Counted from the first letter of the stretch, positions 28,204-40,919 are shown. The stretch is DNA of 64,000 nt from Marchantia polymorpha subsp. ruderalis (GCA_037833965.1 AP031351.1:12908501-12972500); one strand, 5' to 3'. Translations and numbers: made by a program. Notes: a model not told the origin generated them from the sequence alone.

Positions 28204-31200
28204 GTGGATGGCGTGATGGCTACAGCTCCAAAACACAATTTTCATGGAATTCGAGTGGGCTGCGCGCCTTCTAGCTCTTACGGATGCTCTTTTGCGACAT
28301 TGTTTTCTGCAGCTTCACGCTTCGAATTAAAAGCCCCGCGAACGATAATCTGCGGCCAGGGAAGAGCTTCTTTGGGCTTCGACGGCCCGAGAAAAATAGA
28401 GTCGAGGAGAATTGAAGCAGTGACTTGTGGTCCAAGTGAGTCACCGCATCTGCACCAAAGTTGCGGTCAGTGCTGCGCTAGGATCAATCGTCCATTACGG
28501 TGTGAGACTGGAGAAATGGATCTGTGTATCTGCGGCACTAGTCCTTTTCTATGCTCACTAGTTTTGTGATCTAGCATATTGGTCGTTCCTCAAGCATGGA
28601 TGTGCATAGGAATCAGCTGTGCCAGTAGATGCTACAGCTGTTTATAAGTTAGGCCGCCAGTTTTGCAACTCGTTCACCTTATCTTCCCACTTCAGGAGAC
28701 GCTGAATCATCGATGGACTCTGCTCGGGATAAAAATCCACATGGAGTCGAGTTGAAGGATGCTGCAGCTTTTCAAAGCATAGCAGAAAATGGTCTTATCT
28801 CTATATGCGGATTTGGCTCTTTACTATCAGGCGAGTCCTATCCAACTGAATTTGTACAATGTACAATGTGGCAAGAAATTTCTTCTGTATTTTCTAATCA
28901 TTTGCTATCGGAGACAGAATCGTAAATCATTTCCGAGGTCTAGACAAACTTACGAAGTACGCGCATAGAAGCTGATCCCGTCGAATAGTATCCTATTCGA
29001 CGGGATATATGCAATTTTGGATCTCCAGTCCAAAATGCCTGTTTTCAATATATCTCTATAGTACACCTCCAAACCATTCTACTACAAATGTATGTGTGGA
29101 AGTTGTATTTGGTGAAGAGTATGATAATTATTTTTTGATACTATACGCTTGCATCAGAGAGGAGTGCGCGATACACCTTTCCCGAGCTAATGAATTTCAG
29201 GGTAGCTGTCTTGCACGGATTTAGACGAGTTTTCGCACATGTGGCCCCAGTTTTTCTAGAGAGGGGCATTGCCGATGTCGAGACGAAGGTTTGTTTCTTG
29301 CGTTACATCGTCTTCCTATCCGCTCTCCCGTTCTACATGGTCTCTTGCTTCTGTGGAGTAGACAAAGTAATGCAGATGGAAAATAACCCCATAGTAATTT
29401 TGGTTTGCTCATGATGCATCAACTTCGATTGCCCCATTTCTCCAGATTTTGCCCTTCTTGTGTTCTTACTCATCCCTGTTTTCATACACGAGTTCATCTT
29501 CAGGAAATGTCGAGTCTCAGCGTTGAGCCTTTTCCAGGTGAATCCATCGTAGTCACAGTGTTCGAAATTGCTGAACATGAGGTACATCTGAGATCACGAA
29601 GGGAAAGTCTTGGAATGATTTTTATAGAGAGAAAAATGACAATTGAAAACTCCACGGCGGTGGCGTCTATGGTGTACAATGTGATGGTTCACTGCTTTGT
29701 ATTTCCCTTCAATTTTCCATATTGTTTATTCCTGAGCTTGGCCCCTTTGCGCTCATGTCTTTTGACGCAGTCAGTCTTGTTGCGGTGGTGGTTGTAGGTT
29801 CCCCTTTTCATTGAGAGAGAACACGAATTTCGTTTTCTTGCGGTGAGTTGTTTCACAGCTTGAGACCGCAAGAAATGAAGAAATGCATGGCTTCCGTTGT
29901 TCTGATTGTCCTCTTATGAACAGAGTGTTCTTGCGTCCCAGTGGAGTGCAGATCCAGTATATGATGACCTCTCTCCTTCCCTCATTGGATTTCCTTGTCA
30001 ACTTTGCATTAAATTCTTGACACTTGTGGCTCCCGGTGTATTTTATCCCATTCATCCATTTATTCTCCTTCTTTTTGCATTTCCACCTTCCTTTCGAACA
30101 TAGAACCTAGGTATCTTGACTGTCGACTATTTGTATATATTTTCCTAGGAACCTTTTTGTGAAGAATTCCCTGTACTGTAAAAAGAAAGGAAAGCTGTGG
30201 TATTCTCATCCTCCAGAATGCATTGGATAGAAGGACGTGAGTTTGTATTTCTTAGAAGGTAAAGAGATGGCTTAATAGCATGACACTGAAATATTTCGCC
30301 AACTTGAGCTTTTGGAGAATCCTTCTCTTTAGTGATATAGCCGAACACTGTCTGCTGCGTACATGTTCTGACAAGATGGAACGTTACCTTTTCACAGGTT
30401 ACAGTTCACACTCTCGAAGGAGATGTTTCTGCTCCGAAGGCGGTAAGTTAATAACTTGGTTGTTTTGCCCCTCCATCTCAAGGTTTCCTGTACAACAACA
30501 ATCACTGTACCTGTCAATATGATGTGATCGTTTTCCCGTGAAAAAGGTGATATGTGCCAGGTTTAGCGATGAGGAGTACCGTCGTGATCGATGTCAAGGT
30601 GTGAACTCTTAACTCAATCGTTCAATCATTTGAGTGTCTTTATCATTGATTAATCCAAAATTTGATCTCTCAGGTCTCCTATCTATCAACTGACAACTGT
30701 AGGTCTATATTCAGCCCCTGTTTGGCAGGGCTACTAGAAGCCTATATCTGCACAGCCTGCAATACAGTTCTTGTTAGCTACTCACCGCATGTGAAGGATA
30801 TACTTGCGTACTCACTAAGGTAGGCCTGATCAGATGAAAAGGAGTATAACAGGCGATATGGAAAATGGTCCATCGAGCAAATCTGGCGCGATGATATCTT
30901 GCCTTGCAGGGCTTATTTGAGACACTGGTATGTGGATGTCCTGCCTTTCCCAGGATGTAGTATGTTCACATACTTTTCTGAATGTCAGCAAAATATGTTT
31001 CAAAGATACAGCTTCGATCCTACTATCAAGTTGAAGTCAAACGGATCTCACTGCACGTCTACAGGTCTCATTTCTGTGCTTTCTCGAAACTTTGTTACAG
31101 TGCAAACTCCAGTCGCATTCTGAAAACATAAAACCCGTTTTTTCCGAATGTTCTGGTTGCAGTGTACTTGCAGCTAAAAACTTGAGTCAAGCCGCATATG

Positions 31201-31325
31201 AAAGTTTTTTAGACCACACTTATCTCGGTGACCGCACTACAACTATACGACAACATCTGGCGTCCAATGAAAGAATCATGCAGGAGGAGCCTCCTCTTGC
31301 TCTACGAGAGCGCTACGGCGGATGA
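28204..31325 (+). CDS. Plastid-targeted gamma-glutamylcyclotransferase/AIG2-like fold protein, nine exons
   Basis: Exons: 28204-28435, 28696-28830, 29158-29288, 29504-29581, 29798-29842, 30398-30442, 30547-30598, 30834-30927, 31163-31325; 324 residues, all phases consistent. Residues 1-75 or so are rich in Ser, Ala and Arg with few acids and look like a plastid transit peptide; translation could also start at the second ATG (28216). The core opens CGFGSLLSERSARYTFPEL (about 115-133), matching the (Y/F)GSL substrate loop of the GGCT fold. FIEREHEFRFL (196-206) holds the acidic motif where the family keeps its catalytic Glu. The C-terminus has IWRDDILPCRAYLRHC and ends RERYGG. I recall close plant homologues of unknown substrate, so activity on gamma-glutamyl compounds is inference. 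Intron 2 (28831-29157) begins GC rather than GT. Other introns are GT-AG. Confidence 0.85.
28831..29157 (+). other. GC-AG intron
   Basis: The reading frame before (FGSLLS) and after (ERSARYTFPEL) joins only if the intron runs from GCGAGTCC to GCATCAG. No GT donor nearby restores the conserved residues. GC-AG introns are a known minor class, about 1% in plants. Confidence 0.75.
28975..29006. repeat. Perfect 14-bp hairpin inside the GC-AG intron
   Basis: Arms ATCCCGTCGAATAG and CTATTCGACGGGAT are separated by 4 bases (TATC). The arms are GC-richer than the surrounding intron. Confidence 0.9.
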
Positions 31326-33215
31326 GTGATGTGTTATCAGTGCTATTCTGAAAACCAGAAATTGGAAGGCTGTTTGTTTATCCTGATTTGGTGAAGAAGT
31401 TATGATGAACTGACTGGAATAGTCTCTGAAAATCGAAGAGGTGGTGATTGAAGTGAAGTTCGGTGAAACAAGTTGCTGATTTTCTTTGGGATTACTACGA
31501 ACGTGCATTCTCATCATTGTAAGATATGATAGCAGTAATAAGCATCAATCAAATTCAATGCACTCCTTTGGCCATGGAGACCTGAGTGTGCTGGCCCAGA
31601 GGAAATGCAACGAGGTCCTCCTCTTTTCATTTGCACCCGATGGATACCTTAATTTGGACACCAAGTATTGGTAGCAACATAGCTGTAGTCCCGCTCACCA
31701 AGCCTTTTCTGGCGGCTGCAACAACGTCGATAGCTATCTTACCGAAGTGAAAGTCCAGGAGCTGACGACACCTACTTCAGATTCAGACTCCGGCAAACCT
31801 ACTCCTCGAACTACACCATTGGAACACCAGGACATAACGATGTGCAAACTTCAAGGACTCCGAAAGCATGACTTACGACATTGGTCTTTCTGGAACCTTC
31901 GTGAAGAGATAATCGGCTCCTCAGCTATCAATTGTTTCTACATGACGGTGTTGTCTGCCCGTGAATATGTATTGGCCTAAATAACCATTTACTAATCTCA
32001 GTTGATAGTCCAAGCTGCCAAGTTACTCTACTTTAGAAAATACTTAGACGGTTTGATTCACTTCAGTCAAAAATACCTCGGTCCGGCAGAAAAAGATCGT
32101 AGCCTCGCTCACTATGCATTTGAAAAGCTCTTTCAACAATAAATCGTCCTCATTCCAGACTCAAGTGTTGCAGATGTGTGTCGTGTCCGTGATGATCTAC
32201 ACGTCTAACACAATCTGAGATGGAGGTGCGCATCTTCCTAATAAGTCTTTTGTACATGCTCCGCACCTGTTGTTTCTCACTTTTCTTTATCCCGAAGTCA
32301 GGGAAATTTGTTGAGCATTTGACATCCTCTGAAAGGCATACGATATGTACATAAATATATATTAATTGTGATTCGGTGGAAACTACTAAACCTAGATCAT
32401 GCAGCTGTAGATTCATGCATTTACTCTGTAAGAATTCAATCGTATAACTTCATTATGTAGTACAATAAGAATTACATAAACTGTTATTTTTATGAGTTAT
32501 CAATTACAGATATGTTTCACTAATAAGTTACCAAATGCAAACTGTTGTTTGTATACATGAAGATGAAAGAACTATGATGAAGGAAACGCTACGAAATGCA
32601 TTGGGACCAACCGTCGTGACGTGAAATAGAAGAAGGTGACGTGAAACGATAAGAACCAAGTGGACAGAAGACAATTTTCGGTGGCAATCCACTTATTGAT
32701 CCAGCTTGTAAATTATGCTGACATGGGCTCAGACTCCTTCGCCAGCAAAGGCCATCATCACACAAAGGACACGTGGCATGGAAGCTCTGAGAAACGCACC
32801 AGGCCAACTCTAGGGTACGACTGCGACATGGAGAACTACAGACAGCAGAGGTGACCGTGGCAATTCACTCGGTCGATCCCCATTTATTAGACATCCGGCC
32901 GGCCGGCTGTCCGCCCGTCCGTCAGGCAGAAACGCAGACACGCAAGAAGAGAGCCCTCGAGGCGCAGAGTAACGAAGGGGAGAACGGAATCTGAAGGAAG
33001 GGTTCGTTGTCCCGAAGAATTCTGAAAGGAGGGTTTCGGTTTTGGTTCAGGCGTGGCGTTGCATTTCCCTGTCTGAGATTTGTGTATCGGGTTCCTCGCG
33101 CCCGGACTGACCGACCTGTTGCTCGTCGACTGCACCTGCACCTGCACCTCCTTGCTGATTCCGACAGTCTAGACGCTCTTCGCTTGTAAAACTGTGATTT
33201 TGAAGGCGGGACACC
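31326..33215. other. Spacer between the GGCT-like gene and TOM20
   Basis: Begins as the 3' flank of the GGCT-like gene. 31678-32143 holds coding-like text listed separately. 32150-32580 is AT-rich. 32590-33215 is GC-rich and is probably the promoter and leader of TOM20; 32889-32925 is a Cys/Gly-type CCGGCCGG-rich patch followed by short repeats of CACCTGCACCTG near 33130-33150. Confidence 0.5.
31678..32143 (+). pseudogene. Possible remnant of an unidentified protein-coding gene
   Basis: Two plus-strand stretches read like real protein: 31833-31980 (TMCKLQGLRKHDLRHWSFW, then REEIIGSSAINCFYMTVLSA) and 32005-32143 (QAAKLLYFRKYLDGLIHFSQ, then KYLGPAEKDRSLAHYAFEKLF and a stop). They are not joined by one open frame, and I see no clear intron between them. 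It may be a decayed gene or exon pieces of one whose other parts I cannot see. Function unknown. Confidence 0.3.
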
Positions 33216-36200
33216 ATGGATTCCATCCCACGAGAGGATTTACAGAGGTTGATGCTTTTTGAGCAAACTCGGGAGAAAGCTGCAAGCGAGTACCTTCGAT
33301 CACCGAATGATCCCGATGTAAGTCGCTGAGATCGGTTCCGACTGGATTGTGGCCTTCCACCAAGTGAGCAATCACTTGACGTCTATTTGTGGCCCATGTC
33401 GGTGTCATTGCTTCTGGCGACTGTCTGAACGGCCGATTCTCTACTGTCTGTCCAAGATGCTACTGTGGTTGCCAAAGTCAGGCCTATCGATTTACGCCTC
33501 TAATTGATCACGAAAGTTATTTTTAAGAATACCGAGATTTTGTCAGTGAAGGTTTAGAAGAAGAGGTGATTTGAAGTGTTTTGTAGGAGTTGCCTGCCAT
33601 CAATTGTCCACATTCGAGGAGGTTGCGTTATAATCGAATGTTTATTGCGACTCTTCGGGATCGTGCTTAATCTTTTTATACGTCTAGGGTTAATATAACG
33701 TAGGCAAGACATGTTCATCGGCAACTGCAAAGATTTTGCGGTCAAAACTCTTGTTTTAATCCTCTCTGTTGTCTCTGTGACTTCGGGCAGAATCTGACTC
33801 GATGGGGAGGAGCTCTGCTAGAGTTGGCACACTTTCGCCAGGGTCAGGAATCAGCTGATATGATTCAAGGTTTGTAGGACATTTGTCGAGCTGATTTATT
33901 AATGCACATGTTACGGGTTGGATGTTACAGAGCCCTCTTATAGGTCACATCCTTCGTTGCTATTCCACTTTTGATACTTTCACGTACAGTGTGAATCATC
34001 TACCTCGGTGGTCAGGTTTTCCTTATAGCGTTGTTGAAAAGGTGAGGAGTTGTTACACAAATTCACATCGGATCCTGGCTTAATTTTGGCAAATTGAAGT
34101 CTCACTTCTAAGATGTCTTCTCTATTCCGATTTGCAGAAGCTGTATCTAAGTTCGAAGAAGCCTTAAGGATTGCTCCAAAGAAGCATGATACTCTTTGGT
34201 GTCTAGGAAATGCACACACTTCCCAAGGGTTTTTGTTTTCAGACCCTGACAAGGCCAATGAATACTTCCAGCAAGCTGCTCGATGTTTTCAGTTGGCTTT
34301 GGACGAGGTAATTACTCGAAATTGTTCGTTATTAGGCCTTCTGTCTCTTCTACCTTTTGTGGTTGAATCTCTAGGATACGATAGTTCCCTCAGACGACCT
34401 CTAACTACTCGTGTTACGTTAATGCATAAAACTCAGTTATCGTGCTTCTCAGTCGTAAGTTTATTGCCCAACTGGCCGAAGCATCCTCTGCGTTTTTTCT
34501 TACCCCGTTTAGTTATTCCACAGGGATGGACATGAGTTTTCTTTGCATCCTGTTGTTTGTCTCTACATTGCACTATAGTGGATTTGTGGGACGAAGTTCA
34601 AATGATTAATGCATCTTTGGTGGTTAAACTTTTTAGCTAGTGATTTTTGTGACAGTGAAAAAAAGCGGATAATAAATTGTGGACTATCGTTGGACTCGTT
34701 TTATCTACTGGATACTCATCTGCCGTTGATCATTTCACCACGCAGAGCTGTGGACCAGACCTAACTTCGTATTTTTGTTTAAATGCCAGGATCCACACAA
34801 CGAACTCTACCATAAGGGTATTGAAATGACGACCAAGGTGATTTTTCTTTCTTGACATCTCCATGGTGCATGGAAAGAACTTGTTGGCCGATAAGAAACT
34901 GCCTTGCGAACAACTGGTCCAAACAAACCTAGGGGAACTGCGTATCTAGGTACTAATGAACTAATGGAGAGGTTCAACATACTGGATTGGAGATAATATT
35001 ACTTCCGAAGACTGTTTGCGCCACTATGACCTTTTCGTACAGGACTTCTGGTGACATCGATATGGTCTTCATTTCGTGAGGTGTTTTCATCTTCGTATGT
35101 TTTTGTAGTTATATTGTCGTTCCTCTTATTATGGAATATCTCAGGGGACGAGTAGTGAAAGCGATATGAAATGATGCACGCAAGCATCGTATGCCGAAGT
35201 TTGAAAATGTCCATCGTTTGACCTTATGTAGTTCTGTATCAAACTTCGAGATTGCTCGTGTGTGTATGTCGTAGATAGTATAAAGAGATGTGAGGCAAAA
35301 TAACAAGTTCAGCAATACATGTCAATCTATACAGTGAAGTACGTTTTACAAGTTGTGAGCACGCGGCTTTAGAGCGTGGTTTGCTGTGTGAGTTATATGT
35401 TTCAGAGGTACTGACAGCACTTCCGTGAAGCAGTTGTGGATATATTTAGTTGGGTGTTGGGATCATACTAAAGGTTGTGGAGTAGTTGGAGAGTAAGGAA
35501 TCAGAACTGGGCTTATTTTAGTCCAGGTTCTGTGTACTACCGACTAATTTGTAGGAGATTGGGAGTGGTATATACCCTGAATCCAATTCTTACAGTCTCT
35601 TCCTTCTCTCCGTGCTTTGCTTGCTCAGCTGCTTTTGTTACCGATTACATCCACTGCTTATCGATTATTTATATCTTCTAGCTTTGAATGAAGGTGTCTA
35701 AATGCATGAAGGTGTCTACCCGGTCGAGGAACATGGAGAGCTAATGGTTCTCATCACGTACATGGTCCATTTCTCTCCTGCAGGCACCGTCCCTGCACCA
35801 GGAATTGCAACGACAACTGGCTACTCAAATGGCGTCATATCAAGCCTCACAAGGTGGAGGCGGAGGTCCTTCCAAGGTGTGTGACCGTGTGGATGTCGCT
35901 TCAGAGAGAGAGAAAAAAAAAATCTAAATATTTTGCTTTTTTATTATAAGTAAAATAAGATTTGTGTTTTTTATTTATAATAATAATATCATTATTATTT
36001 TCTTTTTAAATTCAATAAATTTCTAATTGCTAAATTTTTTGTAAAGTCGAGAGAGAGAGAGGAGTGTTCCTTATTGGTTGGGTTCTGGGCTCATCATCTG
36101 TATTATATCGTCGCATGCAGGCGTCCAAGAAGAAGAAGAAAGACAACGACTTCAAATATGATGTCATGGGTTGGATCGTATTGAGCGTCGGAATAGTTGC

Positions 36201-36255
36201 TTGGATGAGCTTTGCGAAATCCGCCCCTCCACCTCCACCCCCTTCAATGAGATAA
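33216..36255 (+). CDS. TOM20: Mitochondrial import receptor TOM20, plant type, six exons
   Basis: Outer-membrane receptor of the TOM complex that binds presequences in the cytosol. Exons: 33216-33317, 33791-33869, 34138-34307, 34790-34837, 35784-35876, 36121-36255; all GT-AG, 208 residues. The plant form is reversed relative to the fungal/animal one: the cytosolic TPR domain is N-terminal (about residues 1-140, including [19 protein letters not shown] and [18 protein letters not shown]) and the membrane anchor is C-terminal. A Gly-rich linker (QGGGGGPSK, about 156-164) is followed by KKKKK and the anchor [18 protein letters not shown] (178-195), then a short intermembrane tail with a run of six prolines and SMR. 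The start codon is the only in-frame Met before [17 protein letters not shown]. Neighbours are unrelated. Confidence 0.96.
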
Positions 36256-38099
36256 GGGTGTCCATATCAGGACCTGATTGAAATGTAAAAGCCCCGTTGG
36301 ATGGACCTTTCGTGCGCAATCGCGATGTCCCCAGGGTTTGGTTTAGGTCACACTACGATACGACAGATGACGACTGGCTCTCAGGATTGTGTCTCTAGAT
36401 TCCGTTCTTATAGTCTGGAAGTCCATATCACTGGTCGAAAGGCACAGTACCGATGTGTTCCTTGTTACCTCTTGGTTTTTATAAAAGAGAAAGTTGATTT
36501 GACAATCATCAAGACCTCGCGCTACCGCGTGGTAGAAGAGAACACATTGCGGGATATTACCCTCTCCATGTCCGCGTTTTCAATCATATCGAAGCGTAAT
36601 ATGCTTCGAGATATGCGTCACGTTTGGAAACAGCACGAGAGCTGGTGGATTTGTCCATTTTATCTGACATCCCCCTCTAATCATCACAAATGAAGGTTGA
36701 TAATACTATTGTATATTTCTCCATAGCAAAATAAAGTTAGAATGGGATGCTTCCATGTTTCAATCCTGTAACAAATCCTTGAAGAAAAATGGGAACGCAC
36801 CCTCAAGGCGACGGTATATTTCAAGTCATGGAAATCTGAAGACTTATTACATCTTTAGGAGACGCAAACATTTTATTTCAAGTTTGTACCCCATGTGCAG
36901 GTACCCGTGTCATACATGATATCATTATTTATAATAAAACTTAAATAATATTAAACTAGTAGTAAAAAATTTGAAATCAAGTCTGATTAGATAAAAATGA
37001 TGAATTTATTATAATAAAACTTAAATAATATTAAACTAGTAGTAAAAAATTTGAAATCAAGTCTGATTAGATAAAAATGATGAATTTATTATAAAATGTA
37101 GATTGTGCATATTTGTGACTAATCAAAACAAATTAGGTACACATATTTAATGAAATTAGACCTCATTGGTTACAGAAAACCCAAGAGATATTCTTTATTT
37201 GTTTCAATTCAATTTTACATAAAAATGATTCAATTTTAACAAAAAATTTCACAAAAAAAATTTTGTGTTAAGTTTATTCTATCAATCTATTTTTCACAAA
37301 AATAATTGTTGATAATCAATTGAAGATTTAAATAAAATTCTCTCAACCCACTGTTATAGTATCTATTTTTAATTTGCATGACCCAAGTTAGATCTATTCA
37401 ATGAACTCTTCTCAAATGTATTTTGCTTGTGTCAAATTCCCACTATTTGAATGACTATCTTTTCATTGATCTCTATGAGTTAAATTAACAGACATCACAC
37501 CATGCGAGGTTAAATACAACCATGCGAATGATTCTTGCATATGTCTGAAACAAGAATTTTCTCAACAAAATTGACATCTGCACTAAGAGATGTTTGCAGT
37601 CGAATGATTGGAATTGCAGGAGTTGTATCTTCTTGAATCATCTATACGCAAACATTTCGTTCTGAAATTTGAACCATATTATTGTTGATGCGACTAATTG
37701 AAAGATGACATGCAACTTGTAATACCATTTGAACATTTTGCTATAACATCTCATTGAAAATATTTTGTTTTGAAATTGATATAAAATAATTTTGAGATTA
37801 AAGAGATTTGAACTTAGAAATATTAAATATTTATTTTTAGAATGGCTAATGTAAAATTATTTTTATCTTTATTATCATATTATGATTAAATATTTTACTA
37901 CACATATATTACGGGTAATAATAAATTTTATAATAATATTAATAAATAATTACTCATATAACTAATTGTATAATAATTACATTTTAGTTAAAGTTAATTA
38001 TTACATGTACATTCACGTATTATACTTACATTTATGTATACTTTGTATATACTTGAAATGTATGTATTGAGATACGATGCATGACTTTTGATCTTGAAA
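36256..38099. other. 3' flank of TOM20 and AT-rich spacer
   Basis: 36256-36700 is probably 3' UTR; a 130-codon frame in it (36301-36693) has no recognisable feature. An imperfect hairpin lies at 36585-36615 (CATATCGAAGC with GCTTCGAGATATG). From 36900 the DNA is AT-rich, including the 80-bp tandem duplication. No gene. Confidence 0.5.
36929..37094. repeat. Perfect 80-bp tandem duplication
   Basis: Two head-to-tail copies with period 80 and no mismatch seen (36929-37008 and 37009-37088), running about 6 bases into a third. Perfect identity in neutral AT-rich DNA suggests a recent event or an assembly artefact. Confidence 0.95.
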
Positions 38100-38905
38100 G
38101 GGAGCATGGGCATGCCTGCAAAAAGTTTGTCTTACCTCCAATCCTAGATGTAAGTTCAAAGCTTTGCTCGTTCGCTACTCAACGACCGGTTTGACTGAAA
38201 AAGTGGTGAAAAAAGCATTGTGCAAGTATGGCCTACAGAAAAAACATCTTGGGGACTGGGATATTTAGTTATCATGGTTGATCATGGGATATCAGTTTAG
38301 TCGTCAAGCATCTTTGGCTCTTCTCTCACCGTATTGTCTATTGTACAATCAAGATCCAGACATTCCAACATCGATTTGTCCTGAGTCTAATGAGTTGATG
38401 AAACTTGATGACCCGGAAATGTGGATGATAGTGTAATCAACGTGCAGAGCTCCTTCCGAGAGTTATGTCTGCATCGTTTGATAATCTTGCGATTGTTGAG
38501 AATAAAGATAAGTTGCGGTATGCAACCATCCGGGAGGTTATCGACCATCAATTTGTGGGTTCCATGTGGAGGATTACAACTATTTACAACAAATTGCATC
38601 GTCAACATTACATGTAACGGCGTGACGCACTATCTTGCGAGTGCGTGAGATGTTATCTTTTGAAGTTTTCATGTTGGAGTATCGTGACGATGTTGTTTGT
38701 AAGTATCATATGCGCAACTTTGCACCTCCCAAACGTGGATGGTTTATGGTTCCAAGTTTGGCAGTAATATGTGTTGGCTTGAGGTGCATGTCATGTGGGT
38801 TAGCTGGTCAAACTGCCCGTATACTGGTGTGTGATAGATGTTCTACAAGATGGTACATGTTGTGCTTTACTCCACCTATTGATGTTGTTTATGCTCGATG
38901 ATGTG
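38100..38905 (+). mobile_element. Ty3/gypsy fossil: integrase C-terminal part with a PHD-like finger
   Basis: The first part reads like the C-terminal half of a Ty3/gypsy integrase (for example MGYQFSRQASLALLS-type text and YNQDPDIPTSICPESNEL). The end (38760-38890) has GLRCMSCGLAGQ and ILVCDRCSTRWYMLCFTPP, the spacing of a PHD finger. I recall moss gypsy elements with such a finger after the integrase. Old and decayed, with several breaks. Confidence 0.75.
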
Positions 38906-38949
38906 CTTGTCTTTGATTTACTTTGGAGGCGTAGATGACTTGATCTTCA

Positions 38950-39295
38950 CATGTTATAAATTATAGATAGGCGACTAACAATGGGACGACATAGCATCCA
39001 ACCTAGTAGTTCGTGCAATCATGAAAGTGTATAGCATGTAGTTGTAGATAGGGCTGACTCGGAGTCAGAGATATCTAACTACCAACTAGGGGACCGAGTT
39101 GTGATACATTTGAGTGTGTACGCTTTCTTTCCCTATATATGTGTGTAGCATGTTAGCAATGTAGATTGTATGACGATACATATTCAATGAACATGTTCGG
39201 CCGTGATGTCAGTTGAAGATTTGGTCATCATGAATTCTTTGAGTGATTTCAAATAGTGTAAACTCCACTAGTTTGTATTACAATCATCACACAAA
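38950..39295 (+). mobile_element. Candidate 3' LTR fossil of the Ty3/gypsy element
   Basis: Directly follows the integrase/PHD part. It contains a TATA-like string (CCCTATATATGTG near 39132) and ends near ATCATCACA followed by AAAGTGGAGCCC. No second LTR was found in the window, so ends are approximate. Confidence 0.35.
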
Positions 39296-39599
39296 GTGGA
39301 GCCCAATTCATTCACTAGAGAATCCAGGTCGAAACTTACAAGCCACCATAGCCAATACACTGAAGACTAAACCCAACGCTAAATGGTTCAACTCGAAAAA
39401 CTGAATGTTCTTCGAGTTCCCCCGACTATATACTCTTTGATTCCTAACCATAGACCATACTAAAAATAGTAAATACGTGAATACATGACAAGCTCAAGTC
39501 TTGACTTTCATGTTAGAAAAATGTCAAAAATGAAACTGGAGAATAAGTCAAGAGTTATATTTTCAAGCATTGAAAGATGCTTTGTTACACGCTTCCTTG

Positions 39600-40800
39600 A
39601 AGTGAATTGATCCTAACCGTTTTAACAAGTTGGCTACTAACGTATCATGTATCATAGTACATGGCATACTTCAACAAGAATGGGAGGATGGATGGCATCT
39701 AGTTACTTTTTATGCTCAAAAGTTGGTGTCGGCGGAACAAAATTATCACGCAAAAGAATGGGAGGAGTTAGCCATTGTATTGGCAATCAAACATTGTAAG
39801 CATTACTTGGATGATAAAGAGTTTGTGGTGGAGACTGATCATATATCCCTGATTTATTTGGAAATTTAAAAGAATCTATCTAAAGTACAAATTTGATGGA
39901 CAGATTGGCGGCAATGCTTCAGGATGAAAATTGTGTACGTGGAGGCCAAGAAGCAACTTGCGGATGGGCTCACACGCATGTCTTGTTTGAATCATGTTGC
40001 AAAATTGAAGATTCAAGCCGATTGGTGGAGCAAGATGACACATGCCACAAAGAAGTATGAAGAGATCATGAGGGCACTACAAGCTGGAATGACAGAGAAA
40101 TTTAGAGGTTTGGCGTTCTACAAACAACATAAATGGATTCCGCAAGACCAAGAGTTATGCTTAATGATTTTATCAAAAAATCATGATACAGTCATTACAT
40201 GTCATGTGTTAGTGGAGATTATCTTAAAGAGCATCCAACGAGTTTACTTTTGGCTCAAACTATATGCTACGGACATTTATATTAGAGTACCAAGAACAGT
40301 GGGATATACTTTTGTCTCTTGTGAAATTTTCATACAATACTATATGAAAATGCATCCACAAAGGTAACTTCATTTTACCTCATGTACAATGTTCATCCCA
40401 TTACTCCATCAAGTTTGATGAAGTTTTTGAAAGAAGAGAAGTTTTCAACCAAAGTAGTTGCGGTCAACGAGTTTGTGGAACATATCCACAGATGACTACA
40501 CGAAGCAAAGGAGAAGTTGATTGCTCAAAATCGACAAAACTAGCATGTTCATGCTCATTGTCGAAAGTTAGTTTCTTAGGTTGGAAATCAGGTTTGGCTA
40601 TCTACAACAAATTTGTTTCTTGTAAGAACACCAAAGTTTAATTTTAGATTCATTCATACTTTTGTGATATTGATTTGTATCGTTGAAGTGTCATACAAGT
40701 TGGAGCTTCCGACACATATAAAAACCTTAGAGATCAAGGGAGTAGTTTATGTTAAGATAAAACACAACTTTGAAGATGTGAGATATCTAAAATGATTCTA
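39600..40800 (+). mobile_element. Ty3/gypsy fossil: reverse transcriptase/RNase H and integrase start
   Basis: 39630-39869 reads as the Ty3/gypsy RNase H region (FYAQKLVSAEQNYHAKEWEE, then ALAIKHCKHYL and VVETDH). 39924-40370 reads as the RNase H-integrase junction (EAKKQLADGLTRMS, then KHDTVITCH-like zinc-binding text). 40370-40800 continues in integrase-like sequence. Decayed, several breaks. It may be a different insertion from 38100-38905, since the order of parts is not that of one element. Confidence 0.75.
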
Positions 40801-40919
40801 ATCTTTACTATATAGATTTTTCAAACACATAGACAAAGATAAGCTTTCCTCCTCACTATCCACTTCACTCTCAAATACTTGATGATATGACGGATATATC
40901 TTATACGCACACGGATGGT

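Noticed and set aside
36301-36693. 130-codon frame after TOM20
   Set aside because: Lies in the likely 3' UTR, with no domain and no sign of conservation.
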